Positions 20,349 through 27,500 of a stretch of DNA of 39,577 nucleotides are shown one piece after another. The notes below the pieces were generated by a model, which made no database searches, was not told the origin of the DNA, and saw only the letters and a program-made list of their open reading frames with translations. Position 1 is the stretch's first letter. The number at the start of each line of letters is the position of its first letter. The DNA comes from Rhodoferax ferrireducens (GTDB lineage Bacteria > Pseudomonadota > Gammaproteobacteria > Burkholderiales > Burkholderiaceae_C): positions 1 through 39,577 of the forward strand of contig NZ_QEII01000227.1 of the NCBI RefSeq assembly GCF_003347515.1. Reading direction: 5' to 3'. The position numbers and the translations under genes are program-made.

Positions 20349-20731
20349 CACCTATAAAACGAAAAGCACTTACCACCGGACAAGCCGAAGACGCTGCCGT
20401 GCAACTCCAGCACGACATGGTTGCCATCGTGCGCGAGGAAATCGGCATGCACGAATCCATTGCCGCCGTGTTTGCCAGCGCCTTGGTGCGCGGCTTGCGG
20501 CGCAGCATGGGCGGGGAGGAGCTTTACATCCCTGCACCCGACCGCACCGAGCGCGACGCCGCCATACGCCGGGAATTCGACGGCACCAATCTGGAAAAAA
20601 TCATGGCTAAATTCAACGTCAAGCGGACACGGGTCTATGAGATTTGCGACCGCCGCGACCCGAAGCATTTGCGGATCGGCACCAACAGTGCAAAAAATCC
20701 GCTTATGCCCCTAGAAACCGGACGGCCGTAA
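20345..20731 (+). CDS. Mor-family transcription regulator inside the late operon
   Basis: A 128-residue protein of the Mor (Mu middle-operon regulator) family. A helical dimerisation part (VAIVREEIGMHESIAAVFAS) and the C-terminal helix-turn-helix (IRREFDGTNLEKIMAKFNVK, TRVYEICDRRD) are visible. It overlaps the terminase stop as ATGA and precedes gpW. Mor activates Mu middle transcription; here it may act as a late-gene activator. Its 3' end carries a 16-bp sequence (20708-20723) that recurs in the hairpin at 22574-22604. Confidence 0.85.
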   Translation: MTPIKRKALTTGQAEDAAVQLQHDMVAIVREEIGMHESIAAVFASALVRGLRRSMGGEELYIPAPDRTERDAAIRREFDGTNLEKIMAKFNVKRTRVYEICDRRDPKHLRIGTNSAKNPLMPLETGRP

Positions 20732-20738
20732 GGGCAGC

Positions 20739-20972
20739 ATGTCGACCATGACTACTGCCACCACCATGCTCCAGCAATACCTGGACGCCGAAACAGCCAT
20801 CCTCGCCGGCAAGACCGTCCAGTTTGCGGGGCGCACCCACACCATGGAGAGCCTGGACATGATCCAGAAGGGCCGGCGTGAATGGGAGGTGCGCGTCAAT
20901 GCCGAGGCCGCCAAGGCCGCACGCACGCCCACCATTGGTGGCCTGGGCTACAAAGTCGCCCGTTTTGATTGA
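20739..20972 (+). CDS. Head-tail joining protein (gpW-like)
   Basis: A 77-residue protein matching the gpW plan: an N-terminal helix (MLQQYLDAETAILAGKTVQF), a short beta hairpin (QFAGRTHTMESL), a second helix and a flexible C-terminal tail. gpW seals the portal after packaging and allows gpFII/tail attachment. It lies between the terminase/Mor genes and the portal, as W does in lambda. Confidence 0.88.
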   Translation: MSTMTTATTMLQQYLDAETAILAGKTVQFAGRTHTMESLDMIQKGRREWEVRVNAEAAKAARTPTIGGLGYKVARFD

Positions 20973-20983
20973 GGTAAACCCCT

Positions 20984-22567
20984 GTGAAATTTCTGCAAAC
21001 CCTTGGTGATTCCTTAGACCGTCTGGTGGCCGTCACCAACCCTGTCAAGGCCGTTCAACGCGCCCAAGCCCGGCGCGTGTTCGCGGTGTACGAGGCGGCC
21101 AAACCGAACAAGCAGCGCAAGCAGCGCAACACCAACGCCAGCCCGAACACACTTGTCAGCACGTCTGCCGCCTCCATTCGCGCCCAAGCCCGCTACCTTG
21201 ATCGCAATCATGACCTGTCGCGCGGCGCGCTTCGCACCCTGGTCAACAACACCGTGGGCCCCAATGGCATCGGCGTCGAGCCGCAACCACGGCGCAAGGA
21301 TGGAACGATCCACGCCGAGTACGCCGCGCAGCTGCTCGAAGCCCGGCGTGACTGGGTGCGCTGCCCCGAGGTGACACACCGTCACAACGATGCCCGCATG
21401 CAGCGCATGATGGCCAAGACCTGGTTTCGCGACGGCGAATCGCTAGCGCAGATGATCACCGGCCTGGTGCCCTCGCTGGACCATGGCACGCGGGTGCCGT
21501 TTTCCATCGAGATGTTCGAGCCCGATATGGTGCCGCTGGACTTTGATGATCCCAGCCGCTTCATCCGCCAGGGTATGGAGTTCAATGGCTGGGGCCGCTG
21601 CCGCGCCTATTGGGTCTACAAGAGCGACCCGCGCGAGCAGCTGGGCTGGGGCAACAGCGAGGGCCTGCTCAAGCGGATTTCCGCAGACAACATCCTGCAC
21701 GTAGCCCAGATGGATCGCATCGGCCAAGCCCGGGGCGTCTCCGAATTCGCCAGCGTCATTACCCGCGGTGAAGACTTGAAGGACTACGAGGAGTCCGAGC
21801 GAATCGCCGCCAAAGTGGCGGCCTCCATGACGGCGTACGTCAAGCGCTTGGCGCCGGCCGATACCGGCTACTCAGCCGAAGACGGCGAGCAGGATGCGCA
21901 AGGCAACCCGGTGGCGCGCGATTTGCGCATGCAGCCCGGCATGATCATCGACAGCCTGGTCGCCGGCGAAGAGATCGGCATGATTGATAGCAACCGGCCC
22001 AATCCGAATCTGGTCTCCTGGCGCTCCGGCCAGCTGCGCGCCTTTGCTGCTGGCATTGGCACCAGCTACTCCAGCCTGAGCCGCGACTACAACGGCACCT
22101 ACAGCGCCCAGCGCCAGGAGCTGGTCGAACAGTGGGTGAACTACGCAGTGCTGGCCGACGATTTCGCGTCGATGTTTGTGCAGCCGGTGTATGAGCAGTT
22201 TGTGATTGCCGCCCACCTCAGCGGTGTGGCGCGCATGCCAGAAGACCTGATGCCCGGAACCGCCGACGACTGCCTGTTTGTGGGCCAGTCCATGCCGTGG
22301 ATTAACCCCATGCACGAAGCCACCGCGTGGGAAAAGCTGGTGCAGTCCGGCTTTGCCAGCGAGGTCGAGGTCATTCGCAGCCGCGGCGGCAACCCGAACG
22401 ATGTGCTGACGCAGATTGAAAATTTTCGCAAGCAGGCCAAGGCCCGGGGCCTGATCTTCAGCACCGACGTGGCCAACAACCAAGGGGGCGGTCCCGTCAC
22501 CACTACTGCGGAACAGCAGGCCACGGCCGACAACGCCGCCGGCAAAAACGACAAAACAGAGGATTGA
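20984..22567 (+). CDS. Portal protein (lambda gpB family)
   Basis: A 527-residue portal protein, family-typical length. It starts at GTG 20984 with GAGGTAAA upstream. Recognisable features are RARYLDRNHDLSRGALRTLV near residue 66, NTVGPNGIGVEPQP, FRDGESLAQMITG, and SWRSGQLRAFAAGIGTSYSS near 350, followed by the acidic/Gln-rich C-terminus. It forms the dodecameric DNA channel at one capsid vertex. Followed by an intergenic hairpin before the protease-capsid gene. Confidence 0.94.
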   Translation: MKFLQTLGDSLDRLVAVTNPVKAVQRAQARRVFAVYEAAKPNKQRKQRNTNASPNTLVSTSAASIRAQARYLDRNHDLSRGALRTLVNNTVGPNGIGVEPQPRRKDGTIHAEYAAQLLEARRDWVRCPEVTHRHNDARMQRMMAKTWFRDGESLAQMITGLVPSLDHGTRVPFSIEMFEPDMVPLDFDDPSRFIRQGMEFNGWGRCRAYWVYKSDPREQLGWGNSEGLLKRISADNILHVAQMDRIGQARGVSEFASVITRGEDLKDYEESERIAAKVAASMTAYVKRLAPADTGYSAEDGEQDAQGNPVARDLRMQPGMIIDSLVAGEEIGMIDSNRPNPNLVSWRSGQLRAFAAGIGTSYSSLSRDYNGTYSAQRQELVEQWVNYAVLADDFASMFVQPVYEQFVIAAHLSGVARMPEDLMPGTADDCLFVGQSMPWINPMHEATAWEKLVQSGFASEVEVIRSRGGNPNDVLTQIENFRKQAKARGLIFSTDVANNQGGGPVTTTAEQQATADNAAGKNDKTED

Positions 22568-22573
22568 CAAAAA

Positions 22574-22604
22574 CAGTCCGGTTTCTCCCCTAGAAACCGG
22601 ACTG
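22574..22604 (+). promoter_or_regulatory. Perfect 13-bp stem-loop between portal and capsid genes
   Basis: CAGTCCGGTTTCT-(CCCCT)-AGAAACCGGACTG forms a perfect 13-bp stem with a 5-nt loop. No T-run follows, so it is not a standard terminator. Its right half plus loop (CCCCTAGAAACCGGAC) is repeated exactly at 20708-20723. Possible roles are mRNA stabilisation or processing upstream of the capsid gene, or a binding site for the Mor-like dimer. Confidence 0.7.
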
Positions 22605-22662
22605 ACTTCATTTCACACTCGTGCATCTGTTGCAGATGCGACTCCCTCAAGAGGCTTGTGAA

Positions 22663-24696
22663 ATGAGTAAAAAATCTTCCCCCTGGTACGCCATTCGCCG
22701 CCGTACCGCCATGGCCGCCGCCGCCATGGGTGTTGCTGCCGCCGCCGAGATTTATATCTACGGTGACATCGGCGAAAGCTGGTACGAAGAAACCGTTTCC
22801 GCTTCGGCATTCGTGCGTGAATTGAACGAGCTGGAGGCCGAGGCCATCACGGTTCGCATCAACAGCATCGGCGGCTCGGTGCCCGATGGCCTGGCCATCT
22901 TCAACGCTCTGCGCCGGCACAAGGCCAGCATCACCACCGAAGTCGATGGCATGGCGTTTTCCATTGCTAGCCTGATTGCGATGGCCGGCGACAAAGTCAA
23001 TATGTCAAGCAACGCCATGCTGATGATTCACGCGCCATGGACCTACGCCGCCGGCAACAGCGCCGAACTGCGCGAACTGGCCGACCAGCTCGACACCTGG
23101 GCCGCAGCCATGTCCACCAGCTACGCCTCCCGCACGGGCGACCAGCCCGCCATGCTGGCACTGCTCACCGACGGCAAAGACCACTACTACACCGCCGAGC
23201 AAGCGCTCGCCGAAAAGTTTATTGATGCGGTCACCGACCCCATGCCCGTAGCGGCATCGGCGGCGCGTGACTTGCCTCTGAATCGTTACCGCTCGCTGCC
23301 ATCTTCCTTGGCTGTGAGCATCCCCGCGGCAGCCGCCGTATTTCCCCAGGAGTCTTCCATGCCAACCCTCAATTCGGCGGCCAACCCCAACCCCGCCGTC
23401 ACTCCCGAAGCTGCTGCTGCAGCGCGCACCACTGCCCTGGCGCAGGACAAGAACCGCCGCACCGGCATCCGCGCCAGCTTTGCCAAGTTCTCCGCACGCG
23501 ATGGCGTCGGCGCCCTGCAATCCGCCTGCGAAGATGATCACGACTGCACCGTCGAAGCTGCTGGCACCAAGTTGCTCGCGCATCTGGCCCTGGGCGTCGA
23601 GTCGATCAACGGCAAAAACATCGTCACAGTCGAAGACGAAACCGACAAGGTCCGCAAGGGTGTCACCCAGGCTTTGCTGGTGCGCGCCAATGTGGAAAAG
23701 GTGGACGCCTCCAACCCATACCGTGGCTTCACCCTGAGCGAACTGGCCCGCGCCAGCCTGACCCGCGCCGGTTACCGCTCCGAAGGTCAGGACAAGATGA
23801 CCTTCATCGGCGCCGCCTTCACCCATGGCAACAGCGACTTCCCCGGCATTCTGGCCAATGTCGCCAACAAGGCCATGCTCAAGGGCTACCTCGAAGCCGA
23901 GGAAACATTCCAGAAGTGGACTAGCGCCGGCGAACTGTCGGATTTCAAAATTGGCAGCCGCGTGGATCTGAACGCCTTCCCCAGCCTGCGTCAGGTGCCT
24001 GCTGGCGCCGAGTACAAATACGTGACGGTCGGCGAGCGCGGCGAAAGCGTGGTGCTTGCCACCTATGGCGAACTGTTCTCCATCAACCGCCAGGCCATCA
24101 TCAATGACGACGTGATGGCCTTCACCCGCCTGCCGCGCGCCATGGGCAAAGCCGCCATCCGCACCGTTGGCGATCTGGTGTATGCCATCCTCACCGGCAA
24201 CCCGGTCATGAGCGACGGTGTAGCACTTTTCCATGCCACCCACGGCAATTTGCTGACCGGGGCTGCACTCAGCACTGCCAGCGTCGATGCCATGGGTACC
24301 GCCATGGCCGTGCAAAAGCAGGGCAGTGCCATCCTCAACATCGCGCACCAGTACGTCATCGTGCCGCGCGCCTTGCGTGGCACCGCCAATGTGGTGCGCA
24401 GCAGCGAGTTTGAGGTCGGCTCCGCCAAGACAGCCACCGTGCCCAACAGCGTGCGCGACACGTTCGAGGTCATCGCCGACGCCCGGCTCGATGCCAGTTC
24501 CGCCACGGCCTGGTACGGCTCGGCGAATCCGGCCGTCAACGACACCATCGAAGTCAGCTACCTCGACGGTAACCAGGCGCCCTACCTGGAGCAAAAGGAC
24601 GGCTGGAGCGTGGACGGCACATCGTTCAAGGTGCGTATCGATGCTGGCGTCTCGCCGCTCGATTTCCGCACCCTGGCCAAGAACCCCGGCGCCTAA
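22663..24696 (+). CDS. ClpP-like prohead protease fused to major capsid protein
   Basis: A 677-residue fusion. Residues about 28-215 are a ClpP/S14-type protease: YIYGDIGESW, INSIGGSVPDGLAIFNAL, catalytic S100 in DGMAFSIAS and H123 in MLMIHAPW. A linker/scaffold-like Ala-rich region follows (about 225-270). The C-terminal 400 residues are a Mu gpT-like major capsid domain with DLNAFPSLRQVPAGAEYKY and GELFSINRQAIINDD. Such fusions are known in phages. ATG 22663 (AGAGG upstream) is preferred over a GTG at 22621. An internal start at 23359 probably gives free capsid protein. Confidence 0.92.
   Translation: MSKKSSPWYAIRRRTAMAAAAMGVAAAAEIYIYGDIGESWYEETVSASAFVRELNELEAEAITVRINSIGGSVPDGLAIFNALRRHKASITTEVDGMAFSIASLIAMAGDKVNMSSNAMLMIHAPWTYAAGNSAELRELADQLDTWAAAMSTSYASRTGDQPAMLALLTDGKDHYYTAEQALAEKFIDAVTDPMPVAASAARDLPLNRYRSLPSSLAVSIPAAAAVFPQESSMPTLNSAANPNPAVTPEAAAAARTTALAQDKNRRTGIRASFAKFSARDGVGALQSACEDDHDCTVEAAGTKLLAHLALGVESINGKNIVTVEDETDKVRKGVTQALLVRANVEKVDASNPYRGFTLSELARASLTRAGYRSEGQDKMTFIGAAFTHGNSDFPGILANVANKAMLKGYLEAEETFQKWTSAGELSDFKIGSRVDLNAFPSLRQVPAGAEYKYVTVGERGESVVLATYGELFSINRQAIINDDVMAFTRLPRAMGKAAIRTVGDLVYAILTGNPVMSDGVALFHATHGNLLTGAALSTASVDAMGTAMAVQKQGSAILNIAHQYVIVPRALRGTANVVRSSEFEVGSAKTATVPNSVRDTFEVIADARLDASSATAWYGSANPAVNDTIEVSYLDGNQAPYLEQKDGWSVDGTSFKVRIDAGVSPLDFRTLAKNPGA
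23359..24696 (+). CDS. Nested in-frame product: scaffold + major capsid protein (internal start)
   Basis: ATG 23359 (residue 233 of the fusion) is preceded by CAGGAG six bases upstream, a strong internal ribosome site exactly at the border between protease and scaffold/capsid regions. Translation from it gives a 445-residue protein starting MPTLNSAANPNPAVTPEAAA. This parallels lambda C/Nu3, where an in-frame start separates protease from scaffold. It would supply the hundreds of capsid copies without equimolar protease. Confidence 0.68.
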   Translation: MPTLNSAANPNPAVTPEAAAAARTTALAQDKNRRTGIRASFAKFSARDGVGALQSACEDDHDCTVEAAGTKLLAHLALGVESINGKNIVTVEDETDKVRKGVTQALLVRANVEKVDASNPYRGFTLSELARASLTRAGYRSEGQDKMTFIGAAFTHGNSDFPGILANVANKAMLKGYLEAEETFQKWTSAGELSDFKIGSRVDLNAFPSLRQVPAGAEYKYVTVGERGESVVLATYGELFSINRQAIINDDVMAFTRLPRAMGKAAIRTVGDLVYAILTGNPVMSDGVALFHATHGNLLTGAALSTASVDAMGTAMAVQKQGSAILNIAHQYVIVPRALRGTANVVRSSEFEVGSAKTATVPNSVRDTFEVIADARLDASSATAWYGSANPAVNDTIEVSYLDGNQAPYLEQKDGWSVDGTSFKVRIDAGVSPLDFRTLAKNPGA

Positions 24697-24769
24697 ATGA
24701 CCGCACGCTACCGGGGCCTGTGCCCCGGTAGCCGCACTCCTATCCATTCAGCTTTCCAAGGAATTCACC

Positions 24770-25132
24770 ATGAAAAATTATGTACAGCCCGGCAAGGTCA
24801 TCGACTTTGTAGCGGCCGCTGATGTTGTGTCGGGCCAAGTGGTTCGTATCGGTCAAATCATCGGAGTCGCCAGCGCGGACGTCGCCAGCGGCGCGGTGGG
24901 CCAGGCCCATATCGAGGGCGTCTTCTCCGTTCCTAAAGTCACGGGCGCTGTCATCGCCAAAGGCGAATCCCTCACTTGGGATGCGTCCGCCGCAGCATTT
25001 GATGACAACGCAGCCGTTGCCGCCTCCGGTGATGTGCAAGGCCCGCCCGCCGTGGCCTTCGAGGCAGCTGGCAACGGCGTGTTGACGCTGGCCGTACGCC
25101 TGACCGGCGTGCCTGGCACCGTTACCGCGTAA
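24770..25132 (+). CDS. DUF2190 capsid decoration/head protein
   Basis: A 120-residue protein with the beta-rich DUF2190 pattern: MKNYVQPGKVIDFVAAADVV, SGQVVRIGQIIGVA, GAVGQAHIEGVFSVPK, KGESLTWDASAAAF. These proteins usually lie next to the major capsid gene and act as decoration or head-stabilising proteins (gpD-like role). 73 bp separate it from the capsid gene; it has an AAGGAA ribosome site. Confidence 0.88.
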   Translation: MKNYVQPGKVIDFVAAADVVSGQVVRIGQIIGVASADVASGAVGQAHIEGVFSVPKVTGAVIAKGESLTWDASAAAFDDNAAVAASGDVQGPPAVAFEAAGNGVLTLAVRLTGVPGTVTA

Positions 25133-25157
25133 CCGATTCAGCGTCCGCTCTCACGCC

Positions 25158-25472
25158 ATGGCCCTTCCATTTGCCGCCCTCGTAGCCCGCGTCAATGCAT
25201 CCGTGATGAGCAGGCTTGCTGACACCGAGGCAACCCTCTCCGGGGTTGCTGTCACCGGCATTCTGGAGTCCGGCTTTGAAGACGCCACGGTGGCGGGCTT
25301 CGGTGTCGCCGGCTCCTCGCCGCGCTTCACGCTGGCCAGCGCCAGCGTGCCCGCCAAACCCGAAGGCCTGCCCCTGGTCGTCACCAGCGGCCCCGCCGCC
25401 GGCAGCTACAAGGTCGCCAACGCCTACCCGGACGGCGCCGGCATGACAACCCTGCACCTTCTCCCAGCCTGA
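25158..25472 (+). CDS. Head-tail joining protein (gpFII-like)
   Basis: A 104-residue beta-rich protein starting MALPFAALVARVNASVMSRL, with a DATVAGFGVAGSSPRFTLA middle section and a TTLHLLPA end. Size, composition and place after the decoration protein fit the gpFII/head-tail stopper type; direct similarity is weak. Confidence 0.7.
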   Translation: MALPFAALVARVNASVMSRLADTEATLSGVAVTGILESGFEDATVAGFGVAGSSPRFTLASASVPAKPEGLPLVVTSGPAAGSYKVANAYPDGAGMTTLHLLPA

Positions 25473-25493
25473 TCGATTTTTAGGAACCTCATC

Positions 25494-26000
25494 ATGACAA
25501 TCTCCCTCACCGCCAGCGTCGGGCTGGCCCTCACCGCCGCTTATGCCAACTCGCTTGACATGGGCGCCGTCAGCTACCTTGCCAACTTCAAACCCAACTT
25601 CGTTTTCAGCGACGGCACCGGCGCCAACCAGGCCAAGTACCTTTTCACCGACACGCGCACCCTCGCGGCCTCGGCCACTGAAAACTTGGACCTCGCGGGC
25701 GTGTTGACAGATGCCTTCGGCAACACACTCACTTTCGACAAAATCAAGGCGCTGATCATCACCGCCGACGCCACCAACACCAACGATGTGCTGGTCGGTG
25801 GCGCTGCCACAGCCCAGGCCAGCGCCTTTTTTGGTGACGTCACCGATGTCGTCAAGGTCAGGCCGGGTGGCATGGTCGCCCTGGTCGCCCCGGACGCCAC
25901 TGGCTACGACGTCACTGCCACCACCGCCGACCTGCTCAAGCTGGCCAACAGCGGCGCCGGCACCGGCGTCACCTACACCATCGTGCTCATTGGCGTCTAA
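25494..26000 (+). CDS. Phage structural protein (head-tail region), unassigned
   Basis: A 168-residue protein rich in Ala/Thr/Val/Gly, mostly beta, starting MTISLTASVGLALTAAYANS and containing KALIITADATNTNDVLVGGA. It is flanked by the FII-like and tail-tube genes. The composition fits a virion protein; I do not recognise the exact family. Confidence 0.75.
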   Translation: MTISLTASVGLALTAAYANSLDMGAVSYLANFKPNFVFSDGTGANQAKYLFTDTRTLAASATENLDLAGVLTDAFGNTLTFDKIKALIITADATNTNDVLVGGAATAQASAFFGDVTDVVKVRPGGMVALVAPDATGYDVTATTADLLKLANSGAGTGVTYTIVLIGV

Positions 26001-26061
26001 GCCAAGGCCCGATCTCGCCACCCTTCATCTCCTCCTTTTTTAGTTTTTCAAGGACATCATC

Positions 26062-26505
26062 ATGACCACTGAAACCGTCGCCACCGCCACACTGTCGGTA
26101 TCCGCCACGCTGCCTGCCACCAATGACGCCGCCGGCTTTGCCGCGCTGATCTGGACGCCCATCGGCGAACTCACCGACATCGGCAGCGTCAAGGGCCGCT
26201 CGTACAACACCAGCACCCACGCCCCCATCGCCAGCGCCCAGCAGATCGAGAAAAAGGCCAGCTACAAGCTCGGCAATGCCGACATGACCGTCGGTTGGGA
26301 TAGTGCAGACGCCGGCCAGGTCATCATCGAAACCGGCGCCAACAGCAACACCGCCACCTACGCCTTCAAGCTGGTCAAGCAGGGCGGCGGCATCCGCTAC
26401 TTCACCGCCCAGGTCATGAGCTTTGTCGAAAACATGGGCAGCGTCGACAACGTCGTGCAAGGCCAGTTCACGCTCCTGCGCCAGACCGACACGATCTCGG
26501 TCTAA
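26062..26505 (+). CDS. Major tail tube protein
   Basis: A 147-residue protein with the tail-tube pattern: WTPIGELTDIGSVKGRSYNT near residue 29, KKASYKLGNADMTVGWDSAD, a central beta sandwich and FTLLRQTDTISV at the end. It lies just before the tail chaperone genes and tape measure, the usual position of gpV-like proteins. Polymerises as rings around the tape measure. Confidence 0.88.
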   Translation: MTTETVATATLSVSATLPATNDAAGFAALIWTPIGELTDIGSVKGRSYNTSTHAPIASAQQIEKKASYKLGNADMTVGWDSADAGQVIIETGANSNTATYAFKLVKQGGGIRYFTAQVMSFVENMGSVDNVVQGQFTLLRQTDTISV

Positions 26506-26631
26506 CCCTGTTTTCTGGCCGCAATGCCACCCCTTTGCACCGACCTGCCTCGTGTCGCCTTCGTAGGGCGCGCGGGGTGGGCACGGGCATAAGCCGCTTC
26601 CTTGTTTACCCACTCCCTACGTAAAATCACC

Positions 26632-27060
26632 ATGACCAAACTGTTCGACATCAAACTCCTGGCCATCGCCGCCCTCGCCACCATGGCTGTGCGTGATGCC
26701 AGTGGCGAAGCCCAGGTGGACGAAGCCGGCGAGCCGCTCACCATCACCCTCTACGGCCCCGGCTCCAAGCAGCACCAGAAGGCCAGACACGCCGCTGAAG
26801 AGCGCAACAGCACCCGTGTGCTTTCCCGCATGCAGGGCCGCGCTGGGGACAAGCAATCCGCTGCCGACAAAGCCGCTGAAAACGCCGAATTCCTCGCCGC
26901 CTGCACCGTCAGCTTCAACGGCTTCGGCTGCGGCGATCTGACCGGCCACGAACTGTTCAAGGCCGTCTACGCCGATCTGGAGATTGGCCACATCGCAGAC
27001 GACGCGATGAAGTTCCTGGCTGAGCGTGCCAATTTTTTGAAAGTGCCGGCGAAGAGCTGA
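26632..27060 (+). CDS. Tail assembly chaperone, short form (gpG-like)
   Basis: A 142-residue protein starting MTKLFDIKLLAIAALATMAV, followed by a helical charged body. It occupies the gpG position between tail tube and tape measure. Near its 3' end the slippery heptamer T-TTT-TTG lies at 27033-27039, so a fraction of ribosomes should shift -1 into the next frame. Both forms would chaperone the tape measure during tail assembly. ATG 26632 is chosen because it begins the conserved part; an upstream start would add ten unsupported residues. Confidence 0.85.
   Translation: MTKLFDIKLLAIAALATMAVRDASGEAQVDEAGEPLTITLYGPGSKQHQKARHAAEERNSTRVLSRMQGRAGDKQSAADKAAENAEFLAACTVSFNGFGCGDLTGHELFKAVYADLEIGHIADDAMKFLAERANFLKVPAKS
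27033..27039 (+). other. Programmed -1 frameshift site (TTTTTTG)
   Basis: In the frame of the gpG-like gene the codons are AAT TTT TTG, so the heptamer T TTT TTG fits X XXY YYZ. A -1 shift reads TTT GAA AGT GCC and continues without a stop into the 27482 frame. Lambda G/GT uses the same device. Confidence 0.82.
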
Positions 27061-27068
27061 GCCTCTAC

Positions 27069-27482
27069 GTGCGTCACGCGGCTTGGCTCAACGCCGCGCC
27101 GCGTGACAAGCGTGACAAAACAGACAAGCCCAAAGCCACAAGACTCAAAAAAATCCATGACGCCGGCGACACCCCCAGCTACCCGCCCAAGCCCTTGTGT
27201 GTCTACCTGGTCGGTTACCTGTTCGACGTGGGCCCCTCCATGCCCGGCGCCATGGGCAACGTGCCTTTGTCGCACAGCGAGATCAGGGACTGGCAGGAAA
27301 ACACCGGCATCGAGCTGTCCGCCTGGGAGTCGCGCACGCTGCGCCGGCTCTCGAACGACTACCTCGCGTCAGCCCAGGCCGCCGAAAGCCCGGACTGCCA
27401 GCCACCCTACACCGCGTCCGGCGACGCGCAGCGATTGCAGCAAGTTGAGCTCCAGCAAAAGCTCGATCTGTTTTTAAGTTGA
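27069..27482 (+). CDS. Tail assembly chaperone extension (gpT-like, expressed by -1 frameshift)
   Basis: This frame is open from before the slippery site, so the product is expected as a G-T fusion of about 283 residues instead of starting at GTG 27069, which has no ribosome site. The extension contains ESAGEELSLYVRHAAWLNA across the junction, a Lys/Asp-rich linker, PPKPLCVYLVGYLFDVGP and WQENTGIELSAWESRTLRRL. In lambda the T part binds the major tail protein while G binds the tape measure. Confidence 0.85.
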   Translation: MRHAAWLNAAPRDKRDKTDKPKATRLKKIHDAGDTPSYPPKPLCVYLVGYLFDVGPSMPGAMGNVPLSHSEIRDWQENTGIELSAWESRTLRRLSNDYLASAQAAESPDCQPPYTASGDAQRLQQVELQQKLDLFLS

Positions 27483-27500
27483 CAGGAACAAGGCAGACAC

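Noticed and set aside
23005..24747. 580-codon leftward open frame opposite the capsid gene
   Set aside because: His/Gly/Val-rich antisense translation of the capsid coding sequence, typical of high-GC DNA; no ribosome site or family.
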